Positions 7,732 through 15,690 of a stretch of DNA of 64,000 nucleotides are shown piece after piece. The DNA is from Pseudanabaena biceps. Lineage in GTDB: Bacteria; Cyanobacteriota; Cyanobacteriia; Pseudanabaenales; Pseudanabaenaceae. A model generated the notes under the pieces. That model was not told the DNA's origin. It made no database searches and was given only the letters and a program-made list of their open reading frames with translations. Within the stretch, counting starts at the first letter, position 1; every line of letters starts with the position of its first letter. Where the stretch lies: positions 3,627,001 to 3,691,000 of the forward strand of contig JAATWA010000001.1 in assembly GCA_013361095.1 (NCBI GenBank), read 5' to 3'. The position numbers and the translations under genes are program-made.

Positions 7732-7784
7732 GATATTTAGTCCTTTGTTTATTAGTTAATTAATGTTTGAAATTTGAGTAGAAA

Positions 7785-9194
7785 TTAAGTTGCTAACACC
7801 TCACCATCGACAGAAGTTCTGCCAAAAATATCTAGTTCTAGCACACCCACGCTAGTACCACCTGTTCTAATGAACTCAAAAATATAATTGCTGTACTTTT
7901 CGTTAGGGGCGGGTAGGTTAAATGTCTGCTTAACACCGTTAGTAACTATAGGGTTAAAAGTACCTATAAGGTTGCTTAGATTGTTGCCAGAATAAACATT
8001 AACAATGCTAGTCCTATAGTCTGGTGTAGCGTAGCCAGCAGAATAATAACCCTGACCATTATAAAAATCAAAACTATCTAAAAGAATTGATTCTGAGAAA
8101 GTAACTAATCCTTGAACTATAGTGCTGTTTGAGTTCATACCGTCTCCATTACCATTACCTGTATTTAACAGATTGTTGTTAATGTTCTGGATGTTTGTAC
8201 CATCTTCAAAAGTTGCACTGTTAAACAAACTAACCGTATAGCTCTTTAATACAGGTGTAGATTCTGATTGCGGCGCTAACCAATTGTTAACAGTCCTAGC
8301 TCTAAACCTACTTACCCATAACCCTGACGCAAGGTAGATTAAATCAATAGATGAGTAAGGTTTTAGGATTAAACCATTGCCATCACCACTAGGCGTTTGA
8401 GTAGCTAGATTTAAAACTTGCTGTGAAGTATTTTGATAAACTTTAGTATCAAAGTTACCAGTAGAAACCATTAGCACATCACCTATAGAGGGGCTGCTAG
8501 GTAATAGTAAAGTTAAGCCTGTAGCTGTAGCTAAATACTTTTTGTTAGCCTCTAATGTCTGGTTAGCTGATACCAGTGTATAGAGCGAACTCGCAGAATT
8601 AGTTACAGGTGAAGCAGTTTCTAAGGTGTCGATCCTTGAATCCAAACTATCAAGATTAGTTTGTAAGCCTATAACATCAGCTATGACGTGATTGTGAGCA
8701 TCAGGCGCAAATACTAATGGCTTATCAGTAATGTCCCCCCATGCTACAGCGATCGCTACATCAGATTCTAAAATATCAATCCTAGAATCCAGGCTGTCTA
8801 ACTTATTTTGAACAAGATTATATAATTCTGGTAATTCTAGAATTTGTTCTGGTAAAGATAAAGCATTAGATCCATCGATAACACTGCCAACGTTAGTAAA
8901 ATCAATCGTTAAAGTGTAGATGTCAGAAAGAAATGGCGTTGGAGCAAACCATAACTTATCTGTTTCTGGTAACTCTAGTTTGACGATATCTTTACCCGAA
9001 AATAGAGCATAAGCTTTACTCGCAGTACCGTAAAACTGAAACAATGTACCGATACGTTGGTTTGTATTTGCGTATTCTGGTTTTGTTGTTAACTCAATCG
9101 CAAGGATATTCCCTGTGAATGGGATATCAATTTTAATCAAACCATCGGCAAATGGTTGCGATCCTGTGTACAGCCTAGTTAAATTAATCGTCAC
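7785..9194 (-). CDS. Tail-fibre-like protein
   Basis: This 469-residue beta-rich protein has two short coiled-coil units with the same phrase, NKLDSLDSRIDILES and TNLDSLDSRIDTLET, separated by VAWGDITDKPLVFAPDAHNH, a pattern common in trimeric phage tail fibres. A central segment (KKYLATATGLTLLLPSSPSI) resembles the surface-domain repeats of fibre proteins, and the C-terminal 150 residues look like a carbohydrate-binding jelly roll (FDFYNGQGYYSAGY, IVNVYSGNNLSNLIG). It is the first gene of the leftward module. Host receptor binding is inferred. Confidence 0.6.
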   Translation of the reverse strand: MTINLTRLYTGSQPFADGLIKIDIPFTGNILAIELTTKPEYANTNQRIGTLFQFYGTASKAYALFSGKDIVKLELPETDKLWFAPTPFLSDIYTLTIDFTNVGSVIDGSNALSLPEQILELPELYNLVQNKLDSLDSRIDILESDVAIAVAWGDITDKPLVFAPDAHNHVIADVIGLQTNLDSLDSRIDTLETASPVTNSASSLYTLVSANQTLEANKKYLATATGLTLLLPSSPSIGDVLMVSTGNFDTKVYQNTSQQVLNLATQTPSGDGNGLILKPYSSIDLIYLASGLWVSRFRARTVNNWLAPQSESTPVLKSYTVSLFNSATFEDGTNIQNINNNLLNTGNGNGDGMNSNSTIVQGLVTFSESILLDSFDFYNGQGYYSAGYATPDYRTSIVNVYSGNNLSNLIGTFNPIVTNGVKQTFNLPAPNEKYSNYIFEFIRTGGTSVGVLELDIFGRTSVDGEVLAT

Positions 9195-9209
9195 AAAGAA
9201 AATAAGTCC

Positions 9210-9244
9210 TATAACTAGATCAACAATCTAATTATAGGACTTAT
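9210..9244. terminator. Inverted repeat before the phage-like module
   Basis: AATAAGTCCTATAA and TTATAGGACTTATT form 14-base perfect arms. The hairpin separates the amino-acid binding protein gene from the fibre gene. It could end transcription from the right, or be an operator. Confidence 0.5.
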
Positions 9245-9445
9245 TTAGAGTCTCGTATTCTATTTTTGATAACAGTGCAAATAACTAAAGCTAGCTTATA
9301 CAGGCACTTCTAGGGAAGCGATGGCTCTTTACGCAAGCGGCGCAAATTCGTAGGCTAGTTGCGGGTAATCATGCGACTTCTTGACCGAGTTTGCTCAGGT
9401 CGTTATTTGATATTTTCTACTTCATTTTAAAGAAGATGGCTTCTT
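9245..9445. other. Intergenic stretch without recognisable gene
   Basis: About 200 bp between the module boundary and the binding-protein stop. I see no tRNA, open frame of useful length or attachment-site duplication; a small GAAGATGGCTTCTTC hairpin lies near 9431-9445. Confidence 0.4.
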
Positions 9446-10729
9446 CTAACGAAAGGGCATTGCATAGAGAAGTCCACCTTGCTTCCAATTACGATTTAGA
9501 CCACGGGGAATATCTAAGGGTGTGAGATTCCGTTTGTAGATGTCACTATAATTTCCAACTTGCTTGAGAATTTGGGTAGTCCAGTCAGGTGCTAGTCCTA
9601 GCTCAATGCCGAGAGAGTCTGATGTCCCCAAAAACTTAGCAACTTCAGGATTTTTAGTATCCTTAAAGATTGTGTAATTGTCTGTGCTAATTCCTAACTC
9701 TTCAGCATAAAAAGTGGCATAAATTACCCAAGTCACAATATCTCGCCAGCGATCGTCATTCCCTACCAACGCAGGGCTAAGCGGTTCTTTGGATAGACTC
9801 AAGTCGAGAATTTTATGATCGGCAGGACGAGGTAGTTTACTTCTCCATGCTGCTAGTTGTGATTTTTCTGAAGAAACTGCTTCACACTCTCCCTTAACGT
9901 AGGCATTTAAGACTCCATCTAGATCGGGCAGAACTACAGAATTAAACTGGATGTTTGCTTCTGTGAATGCTGATTCTAAATTTGTGGCATTGATTCCCGT
10001 TTCCACACAGATTTTTTTATTCGCAAGATCTTTAATTACGATCGCACTTTCATCAGGACTTTTTGAAATTAAAGATTTATCAAAAGATTTATCATTTTTA
10101 TCACTGCTAACGTTGCTTGCGGGGCTAGTAGTGGGACTCGGTGATGGTGAACTAGTTGGGCTAGGAGAACTAGAAGTGGTTGTGGGTTTTGCGCCAATTC
10201 TGAGCATGATCCCTTGACCATCAAAAAATGTTGTTGGGGCAAAAGAAATATTTTTAGCAATATCACGGGTGAGTGTGCGGGTGGTATTTCTCATTAAAAT
10301 GTCCACCTCACCATTTTGGATAGCAGTAAATCGATCCTTTGCAAGCAATGGTTTAAACTCGATCGCGCCTGCGTCACCCAATACCGCCGCCGCGATCGCC
10401 TTGCAGTAGTCCACATCTAAGCCACTCCATCCGCCCTTCTCATCTACATAACTAAAGCCGATTAACTTGCCATTGACTCCACAAATTAGTTTGCCACGAG
10501 CTTTGACACGCTCCAAAATCCCCTCTGGCTCTGCTGGTGCGATCGCTGATGATGTCGTTGGGGTGGCAGTCACGGTTGGTGACGGGTTAGGATTTGCGGC
10601 TGGTTGTCCCTGACAGCCACACAGTAGACTGATCGTAAAGCCCACCAACCAAGAAAAATGCGTAGTCAAGATTGTTTGTTTGTTTGCGGAGGCTTTAGAT
10701 TTAGGTAAATGATTGGGCATTAAGCTCAT
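9446..10729 (-). CDS. Polar amino-acid ABC transporter substrate-binding lipoprotein
   Basis: This is a periplasmic solute-binding protein of the AapJ/BztA/NatF type. An N-terminal signal ends in a lipobox (SLLCGC), followed by a Pro/Thr linker. The lobes carry ILERVKARGKLICGVNGKL, GLDVDYCKAIAAAVLGD and a C-terminal GGLLYAMPFR. About 45 residues of Ser/Pro low complexity are inserted between the two lobes, where family members have a short loop. I start at the ATG at 10729; an upstream TTG at 10747 is possible. No permease or ATPase is adjacent. Upstream lies psbM, with a hairpin separating the two. Confidence 0.82.
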   Translation of the reverse strand: MSLMPNHLPKSKASANKQTILTTHFSWLVGFTISLLCGCQGQPAANPNPSPTVTATPTTSSAIAPAEPEGILERVKARGKLICGVNGKLIGFSYVDEKGGWSGLDVDYCKAIAAAVLGDAGAIEFKPLLAKDRFTAIQNGEVDILMRNTTRTLTRDIAKNISFAPTTFFDGQGIMLRIGAKPTTTSSSPSPTSSPSPSPTTSPASNVSSDKNDKSFDKSLISKSPDESAIVIKDLANKKICVETGINATNLESAFTEANIQFNSVVLPDLDGVLNAYVKGECEAVSSEKSQLAAWRSKLPRPADHKILDLSLSKEPLSPALVGNDDRWRDIVTWVIYATFYAEELGISTDNYTIFKDTKNPEVAKFLGTSDSLGIELGLAPDWTTQILKQVGNYSDIYKRNLTPLDIPRGLNRNWKQGGLLYAMPFR

Positions 10730-10795
10730 AGGTCTACTGGCGATCAATCTTTAATATTGCATTTGTTAGCTTACAGCGCTTTATCGCTAAAACTC

Positions 10796-10832
10796 AAAAG
10801 AGAGTGGTAACACTTCGCTACCACTCTCTTTT
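10796..10832. terminator. Stem-loop between psbM and the binding-protein gene
   Basis: AAAAGAGAGTGGT pairs with ACCACTCTCTTTT around an 11-base loop. Located about 65 bp after the psbM stop, it fits a rho-independent terminator usable in both directions. Confidence 0.7.
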
Positions 10833-10898
10833 AGATTTTAGTTATAACCAAATTTTTGGAAACTAGCTTTAAGCTAGCTTTCAAAAACTAATTTTCAT

Positions 10899-11018
10899 TT
10901 AGCGATTGCTTTGACCTTCTTCTCGGCTAGCAGTTTGAATATACAAGGTTAGCAAGAAGACGGTAGGTACAAATACGGCTAAGACAGTAGCAAGCAGACC
11001 AAGAAAGTTAACTTCCAT
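10899..11018 (-). CDS. psbM: Photosystem II reaction centre protein M
   Basis: A 39-residue protein read leftwards from the ATG at 11018. It starts [20 protein letters not shown] and continues with [16 protein letters not shown], which is the hallmark PsbM sequence: a single thylakoid membrane span with the conserved P-x-V-F-L-x-x-L-Y-x-Q-T. PsbM sits at the dimer interface of photosystem II. Length matches the family (33-40 residues). It is monocistronic, followed by the hairpin at 10796-10832. Confidence 0.93.
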   Translation of the reverse strand: MEVNFLGLLATVLAVFVPTVFLLTLYIQTASREEGQSNR

Positions 11019-11162
11019 AATTTTGTTTGTATGTAATTTATTTTAAATATTTGCAGAACTACTAATATATTAAGCGAAAGGATTGCTTAACGAGCTTTGC
11101 AATTGATCAAAACTCAATATCTTTGTTAAATCTAGTCTGTTGAGCATTTATGTAGTTCACCT

Positions 11163-11203
11163 AAGCATTGAATGGCGGCGCTTTGCGCCGCCATTCAATG
11201 CTT
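11163..11203. repeat. 19-bp-arm palindrome, TTT loop
   Basis: AAGCATTGAATGGCGGCGC and its exact complement flank a TTT loop, directly after the stop of the S1-domain gene. A probable terminator and a member of the dispersed palindromes with GGCGGCGC-type cores. Confidence 0.75.
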
Positions 11204-11206
11204 GGG

Positions 11207-12100
11207 TTAGACTTCCCAAAGTTTGCTGATGTTCTTTTCGAGACGCTCTTCAGCTTCGGCAAATACCTGTACTGAGTTGTCGAGCATTTCTCCACTGCTC
11301 AGCTCTAGAATTTTAGTCGATAGGGCAATGCGATCGCGAGACTCATCAATATCTACGACGACTACCTTAATCTGATCATTGATTTGAAAAACGCGGGTGG
11401 GATCGCTAACAGGCTTTTGGCTGATTTCTTTGTTGTGGAGCAGCCCTGAAACTCCTGCGAACTCTACAAATACACCAAATGGGCGAATATTGCTGACCCG
11501 ACCATTGACTAACTGCCCCTTGGACAACTGACTCATGGCGGCGATTTTAGCGGCTTGACGATTGGATAGCACTAATTTTTTTCGTGTTTCGTCTGCCTCT
11601 AAAACCATCACAGGCAGCTTTTTGCCAATCAACTTAGCAAGATCAGAAGAGTCGGCAAGGTGCGATCGCGGCACAAATCCGCGCAACCCCACACAATCAA
11701 CCGTAACACCACCGCTATTTGTGCCAATAACCTTAGTTTCAAAAACTTTAGACTCGGCTTGATAGTCGCGGAGGGTCTGCCAAGCTTGCTTAAATAAAAG
11801 GCGACGGACAGATAGTTTGACTTCACCATCGGCATTTTGATTACTAATAATCAAAAATTCATATTCATTGCCGACAGGAAAAGCATCTTCATTAGCGCGA
11901 GAAGATCCACTGAGTGTGGCTTCCTCAATGGGTAGAAATCCTAACGATTTAGCGCCAATATCGACATAAATGCCACTGCTTTCCACCGACACGACTTTAC
12001 CCTTGACGATCTTTCCTACCGAAAATTCGTAGTTATGTTCGGCGAGAGCATTGGCAAAGTCATCAGCAGAGAAGGGTTGAATATTAGTTGTGGCGTTCAT
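11207..12100 (-). CDS. S1-domain RNA-binding protein, ribosomal protein S1 paralogue
   Basis: The 297-residue protein starts MNATTNIQPFSADDFANALA, as cyanobacterial short S1 (Rps1B-type) proteins do. It has three S1 OB-fold repeats: around KIVKGKVVSVESSGIYVDIG, then VFETKVIGTNSGGVTVDCVG, then KGQLVNGRVSNIRPFGVFVE. The third is the best conserved, as usual. It binds mRNA, with roles in translation initiation. I start at 12100, since the frame upstream is not S1-like. It is flanked by palindromes at 11163 and 12275. Confidence 0.85.
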   Translation of the reverse strand: MNATTNIQPFSADDFANALAEHNYEFSVGKIVKGKVVSVESSGIYVDIGAKSLGFLPIEEATLSGSSRANEDAFPVGNEYEFLIISNQNADGEVKLSVRRLLFKQAWQTLRDYQAESKVFETKVIGTNSGGVTVDCVGLRGFVPRSHLADSSDLAKLIGKKLPVMVLEADETRKKLVLSNRQAAKIAAMSQLSKGQLVNGRVSNIRPFGVFVEFAGVSGLLHNKEISQKPVSDPTRVFQINDQIKVVVVDIDESRDRIALSTKILELSSGEMLDNSVQVFAEAEERLEKNISKLWEV

Positions 12101-12274
12101 GGATAAAGAGATAAATTTGTTGAAAAAAATAGTTAGCGTTATTGCGTGTATTTTAGTGTATTCTTTCACACCGTCATAAAGTGTATGCAGTAACTCTTAT
12201 TTTCTTTACAATTTGATTCACAAAAGTGGTGGCGCAATCTGGTGAATTGGCATTACAGCAATTTCCGAGCAAAC

Positions 12275-12345
12275 AAACCCGAACCAAGAATTTTTTTAAA
12301 AGTGTTGCTTTGCAACACTTTTAAAAAAATTCTTGGTTCGGGTTT
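12275..12345. repeat. 34-bp-arm perfect palindrome, TTT loop
   Basis: Two exact 34-base arms running from AAACCCGAACCAAGAA to AAAAGTGTTGC flank a TTT loop. Continuing right, GAGCGCAAAGCGC forms a further small hairpin. The same element, with one base change per arm, occurs at 58985-59045, and diverged or half copies lie at 15190-15245, 21181-21272 and 43971-44021. Confidence 0.85.
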
Positions 12346-12382
12346 GAGCGCAAAGCGCCTACCTACAGCGTTTTTCTAACGA

Positions 12383-13675
12383 TTACTTTTTGGGTAAGTT
12401 TTTAACCATTAAATATCGCATCTCCCGACGAAAGCCTAACTTGGTATAAAGAGCTTCGGCTGGCTCGTTCCAGTGATCAACGACCAGAGACAGCGATCGC
12501 ATGTTTTGACTTTGCAAATATTCTTCAATAATTGGAAATACTTTTTTGGCAATACCCTTACCACGGTATTCTTCACGAATATACAACTCATCTAGCAATC
12601 CGCAACGTCCGTGGTATTCCATACTAAAAAAGAAGGTCAACGCGAAATAGCCAATGGGGCGATCGCGATCGCAAATCAGCCAAATTAATCCAAAAGTTTC
12701 ATCACTAAGCAGCGACGTAAAAGCTTTTAAGACTTCTTGACTAAAATCGATTTTTTCAAACTGATAGAATTCCTGTACCAGTTCTATTAGTGGATCAATA
12801 TCAATAAACTGGGCGAGTCGAAAGCTAATTTGGGATTCGGATTTTGACTCAATTTGGGGTTTATCTATTAAATAAGAACACCAGTCACTCCAGCTACCTG
12901 CATAGAGCTTAGCTCCCTCAATTCCCGCTAATTTTAGTGATAGCAAATTTACGCAAGCAGTTACACCTGAACCGCAGTAAACAATTATCTCTTCAGCATT
13001 GCGAATGTCTTGCCAGCGATCGCCTTGGTTGATCACAAATCCTTGCTCATTAGTGACTTCCATCCAAGGATAATTTACTGCTCCTGCGATATGCCCTGCG
13101 ATCGGATCAATTGGTTCACGCTCACCTCGATAGCGATCGCCTTCCCTTGAGTCCACAAGCACCACTGCGGGTAAGTCTTTACGCGCTTTTATATCTTGAA
13201 TGTCAACTATCCATTCTGTCTGTAAATTGAGAACAAAGTTACCTATTTTGGATGGAGGTATTTGATCACTAACTGGATAATTTTGGGCTTGCCAGTTCGC
13301 AAAACCGCCATCTAGTAAAACTACTCGCTCATGTCCCATGTATCGCAATAACCACCATAACCGCGCTGCAAATCCAAAACGCGAGTCATCATAAATGGCT
13401 ACCATTGTTTTTCCTGACACAATCCCCATTTGAGAAAGCTTTGTGGCTAACTGCTCTATATCTGGTAAGGGATGGCGACCACCATGTTTTTGCGCTGGTC
13501 TAGACAAATCTAAATTTAAGTCTAAATGGTAAGCGCCTACGATGTGGCTATTTTGATATTGCTTACGCCCTAAAGCTGCATCCATCAAAGAAAAGCGACA
13601 GTCCACAATAACCAGTTGTGGATCATCAAGATGGTCAGAAAGCCATGTGGCAGAAACATTAGGAGAGTTATTCAT
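12383..13675 (-). CDS. Rhodanese-type sulfurtransferase fused to GNAT acetyltransferase
   Basis: Residues 1-275 are a two-domain rhodanese/3-mercaptopyruvate sulfurtransferase: the inactive domain with VDCRFSL and the GRHPLP linker, and the active domain with CGSGVTA (Cys234), the loop typical of mercaptopyruvate sulfurtransferases. Residues about 284-430 are a GNAT N-acetyltransferase with YIREEYRGKGIAKKVFP (acetyl-CoA pyrophosphate loop) and NEPAEALYTKLGFRRE near the end. Normal sulfurtransferases stop at about 280 residues, so this is a true fusion, with no stop or frame change between. The acetylated substrate is unknown. Confidence 0.88.
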   Translation of the reverse strand: MNNSPNVSATWLSDHLDDPQLVIVDCRFSLMDAALGRKQYQNSHIVGAYHLDLNLDLSRPAQKHGGRHPLPDIEQLATKLSQMGIVSGKTMVAIYDDSRFGFAARLWWLLRYMGHERVVLLDGGFANWQAQNYPVSDQIPPSKIGNFVLNLQTEWIVDIQDIKARKDLPAVVLVDSREGDRYRGEREPIDPIAGHIAGAVNYPWMEVTNEQGFVINQGDRWQDIRNAEEIIVYCGSGVTACVNLLSLKLAGIEGAKLYAGSWSDWCSYLIDKPQIESKSESQISFRLAQFIDIDPLIELVQEFYQFEKIDFSQEVLKAFTSLLSDETFGLIWLICDRDRPIGYFALTFFFSMEYHGRCGLLDELYIREEYRGKGIAKKVFPIIEEYLQSQNMRSLSLVVDHWNEPAEALYTKLGFRREMRYLMVKNLPKK

Positions 13676-13860
13676 AGTTTTTTGGGCGTTGCAGAGTTAA
13701 GTATAAGCCAAAGATTTCTTGAAGGTTAAGAATAAAAGCCAGCATACTCGCTTCCGAGTAAACTCTAATTTCTAGGGCTTGTATATTTCATACCTAAATC
13801 TGCAACGCCAAAAAAAATTACATGACGAACTCTGCGCGTGCGCCCTAATTCTAGCTATAT

Positions 13861-14943
13861 TTAGAGACTGGGATAGTCTGTATAACCTTTCTCATCACCA
13901 CCATAGAAAGTATTGCGATCAGGAGTGTTTAAAGAAGCATTGGTCGCAAAGCGTTCCACCAAGTCGGGATTGGCGATGTATAGACGACCAAAGGCAACTA
14001 GATCTGCGCTTCCTGATGCGATCGCGGCATTTCCTGTCTCCAAGTTATAACCACCCGCCGTCATAATCGTACCGTTATAAATCTGACGAAAGAACTCAGC
14101 GCCGAGTTCAGGTTGACCTTCCGCAGTACCAAATCCCTCAACTCTAGGCGCAACCAAATGTAAATAGGCAAGATTAAATCGATTTAGCTCCTTAACAGCA
14201 TAGCCAAAGATAGCGACTCGATTAGAGTCGTACATACTGTTAAATGTGCCGCTAGGAGATAGTCTGATGCCGACGCGATCGCTACCCCATACTTCAACAA
14301 CTGCTTCAGTTACTTCCATCAACAGTCTGGCGCGGTTTTCTAGCGAGCCGCCATAGATATCATCACGATGATTGGTATTGTCCTGCAAGAATTGATCCAA
14401 TAAATATCCATTTGCCGCATGAATCTCTACTCCATCAAATCCAGCTTCTAGCGCATTCTTCGCGCCAAGGCGATATTGCTCAATGATTTGTGGGATTTCT
14501 GACAAATCCAAAGCACGAGGAGTGACAAAGGGTTGCATACCTGTATAAGTAGCGGCTTCGCCTTCAGGTGCGATCGCGGATGGAGCAACAGGTATTTCGC
14601 CATTGGGCTGCAAATCTGGATGCGAAATTCTACCCACATGCCAAAGCTGCAAAAAGATCTTGCCACCCTTTGCATGGACAGTATCAGTAACTAACCGCCA
14701 TCCTGCCACCTGTTCCGCAGAATAAATTCCTGGAGTATTGGGATATCCCATACCCTGCGGCGAAACTTGCGAAGCCTCGGTGATTAATAAGCCTGCGGTT
14801 GCTCTTTGCTCATAATACAAAGCATTTAAATCGTTGGGAGCTAAGCCCACGCCAGCACGATTGCGGGTGAGAGGAGCTAACACTATTCGATTAGGTAAAG
14901 TATACCGACCAAGTTTGAAGGGAGAAAGAAGAGTGTCGCTCAT
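13861..14943 (-). CDS. Old-yellow-enzyme family NADH:flavin oxidoreductase
   Basis: A flavoprotein ene-reductase reducing activated C=C bonds with NAD(P)H. FMN-binding features include SPFKLGRYTLPNRIVLAPLT, the G-x-I-F-L-Q-L-W-H-V-G-R strand, the substrate-binding HAANGYLLDQFL, DDIYGGSLENRARL, and GRLYIANPDLVERF near the C-terminus. I prefer the ATG at 14943 because family members begin there; an ATG at 14964 is in frame. The promoter and a 23-bp-arm operator lie immediately upstream, with a divergent ArsR-type gene beyond, suggesting inducible control. Confidence 0.88.
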   Translation of the reverse strand: MSDTLLSPFKLGRYTLPNRIVLAPLTRNRAGVGLAPNDLNALYYEQRATAGLLITEASQVSPQGMGYPNTPGIYSAEQVAGWRLVTDTVHAKGGKIFLQLWHVGRISHPDLQPNGEIPVAPSAIAPEGEAATYTGMQPFVTPRALDLSEIPQIIEQYRLGAKNALEAGFDGVEIHAANGYLLDQFLQDNTNHRDDIYGGSLENRARLLMEVTEAVVEVWGSDRVGIRLSPSGTFNSMYDSNRVAIFGYAVKELNRFNLAYLHLVAPRVEGFGTAEGQPELGAEFFRQIYNGTIMTAGGYNLETGNAAIASGSADLVAFGRLYIANPDLVERFATNASLNTPDRNTFYGGDEKGYTDYPSL

Positions 14944-14957
14944 GGGTTTAATAGGTT

Positions 14958-15011
14958 GTTGCATAAATCTCTATTGTTCGATTATACGCGAACAATAGAA
15001 ATTTATGCAAC
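14958..15011 (-). promoter_or_regulatory. Promoter embedded in a 54-bp operator palindrome
   Basis: GTTGCATAAATCTCTATTGTTCG-N8-CGAACAATAGAAATTTATGCAAC forms 23-base arms with one mismatch. On the minus strand, TTGCAT (15005-15010), an 18-base gap and TATAAT (14981-14986, inside the spacer) make a good sigma-70 promoter for the ene-reductase gene. A repressor bound here would block it; the ArsR-type gene at 15272 is the natural candidate. Confidence 0.78.
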
Positions 15012-15063
15012 ATTATGAGATGATTAGTGTAATTACAGCAATATCACCCGACGGAAGGGGTTT

Positions 15064-15179
15064 TATAGCTATCGCCAAGTGTAACAGGACAAATCAAAAC
15101 CCAATAGTTAGCTGGAGGCGCTCAACGCTGCCAGCTAACTATTGGGTTTCATATCCTATTACACTTGGCGATAGCTATA
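15064..15179. repeat. 116-bp compound palindrome
   Basis: Outer 26-base arms (TATAGCTATCGCCAAGTG and on; one mismatch) enclose a second palindrome with 19-base arms AAACCCAATAGTTAGCTGG at 15097-15115 and 15131-15149. The inner unit matches the type at 57278-57332, so one element may have inserted in another. It is followed at 15190-15245 by a half copy of the 12275-type element. Confidence 0.75.
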
Positions 15180-15271
15180 GAAGTGATGTAAAGCACCACT
15201 TTTAAAAATCCTTCAGTCGGATTTGAGCGCAAAACGCTGTATGGCGTTTCACCAAAGCTAGCTAACTTTTA

Positions 15272-15574
15272 ATGCGTCAATATCAACATCCCGATCGCGA
15301 AAATATTGTTTTAACAGAAGTCCTTTATGCACTTAGCGATCCGACACGCTTACAAATTGTGAAAATGTTAGCGACAAAACCAGAGATTACCTGTAGCGAA
15401 TTTTGTTTGGAAATGAGTAAGTCCACACAGTCTCACCATTTCAAAGTTCTACGCGACACAGGAATTATGTACACTCGCTTGGAGGGAACTCAGCATCACA
15501 ACTCATTGCGTCGAAAAGACCTAGACGCAAGGTTTCCTAACTTGCTCGATGCAGTTTTAAATGGAATTCAATAA
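15272..15574 (+). CDS. ArsR-family winged-helix repressor
   Basis: A 100-residue single-domain regulator. The sequence YALSDPTRLQIVKMLA is the ArsR first-helix signature, and CSEFCLEMSKSTQSHHFKVL with RDTGIMYTRLEGTQHH are the recognition helix and wing. Cys residues at the alpha-3 position (ITCSEFC) could bind a ligand or sense electrophiles, but the classical ELCVCDL metal motif is not present. Divergent from the ene-reductase gene, whose promoter carries a large palindrome, so it probably represses that gene. Quinones or other electrophiles as inducers are a guess from ene-reductase biology. Confidence 0.85.
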   Translation: MRQYQHPDRENIVLTEVLYALSDPTRLQIVKMLATKPEITCSEFCLEMSKSTQSHHFKVLRDTGIMYTRLEGTQHHNSLRRKDLDARFPNLLDAVLNGIQ

Positions 15575-15616
15575 TTGGCGATTTCCCTAAAGAAATTTTC
15601 ATTATAAAAATTAGTT

Positions 15617-15690
15617 TTTTGCCGCGCCTTCGGTGCGGCAAAATCCATGATTCTCCTAACAAAAAAGCGGCGCGAAGCGCCGCTTTTTTG
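15617..15690. terminator. Two stem-loops between convergent genes
   Basis: TTTTGCCGCGCC-TTC-GGTGCGGCAAAA (15617-15643) and CAAAAAAGCGGCGC-GAA-GCGCCGCTTTTTTG (15660-15690) lie between the convergent ArsR-type and carbonic anhydrase genes. Both have flanking A/T runs, so each may terminate one or both transcripts. Confidence 0.85.

Noticed and set aside
9300-9445. Possible tRNA or attachment site at the phage-module edge
   Set aside because: No cloverleaf, no T-loop motif and no repeated sequence at the other side of the module.
13677-13819. Imperfect inverted repeat TTTTTTGGGCGTTGCAGAG / CTGCAACGCCAAAAAAA
   Set aside because: Over 100 bp apart with mismatches; may be decayed repeat, but no function is supportable.
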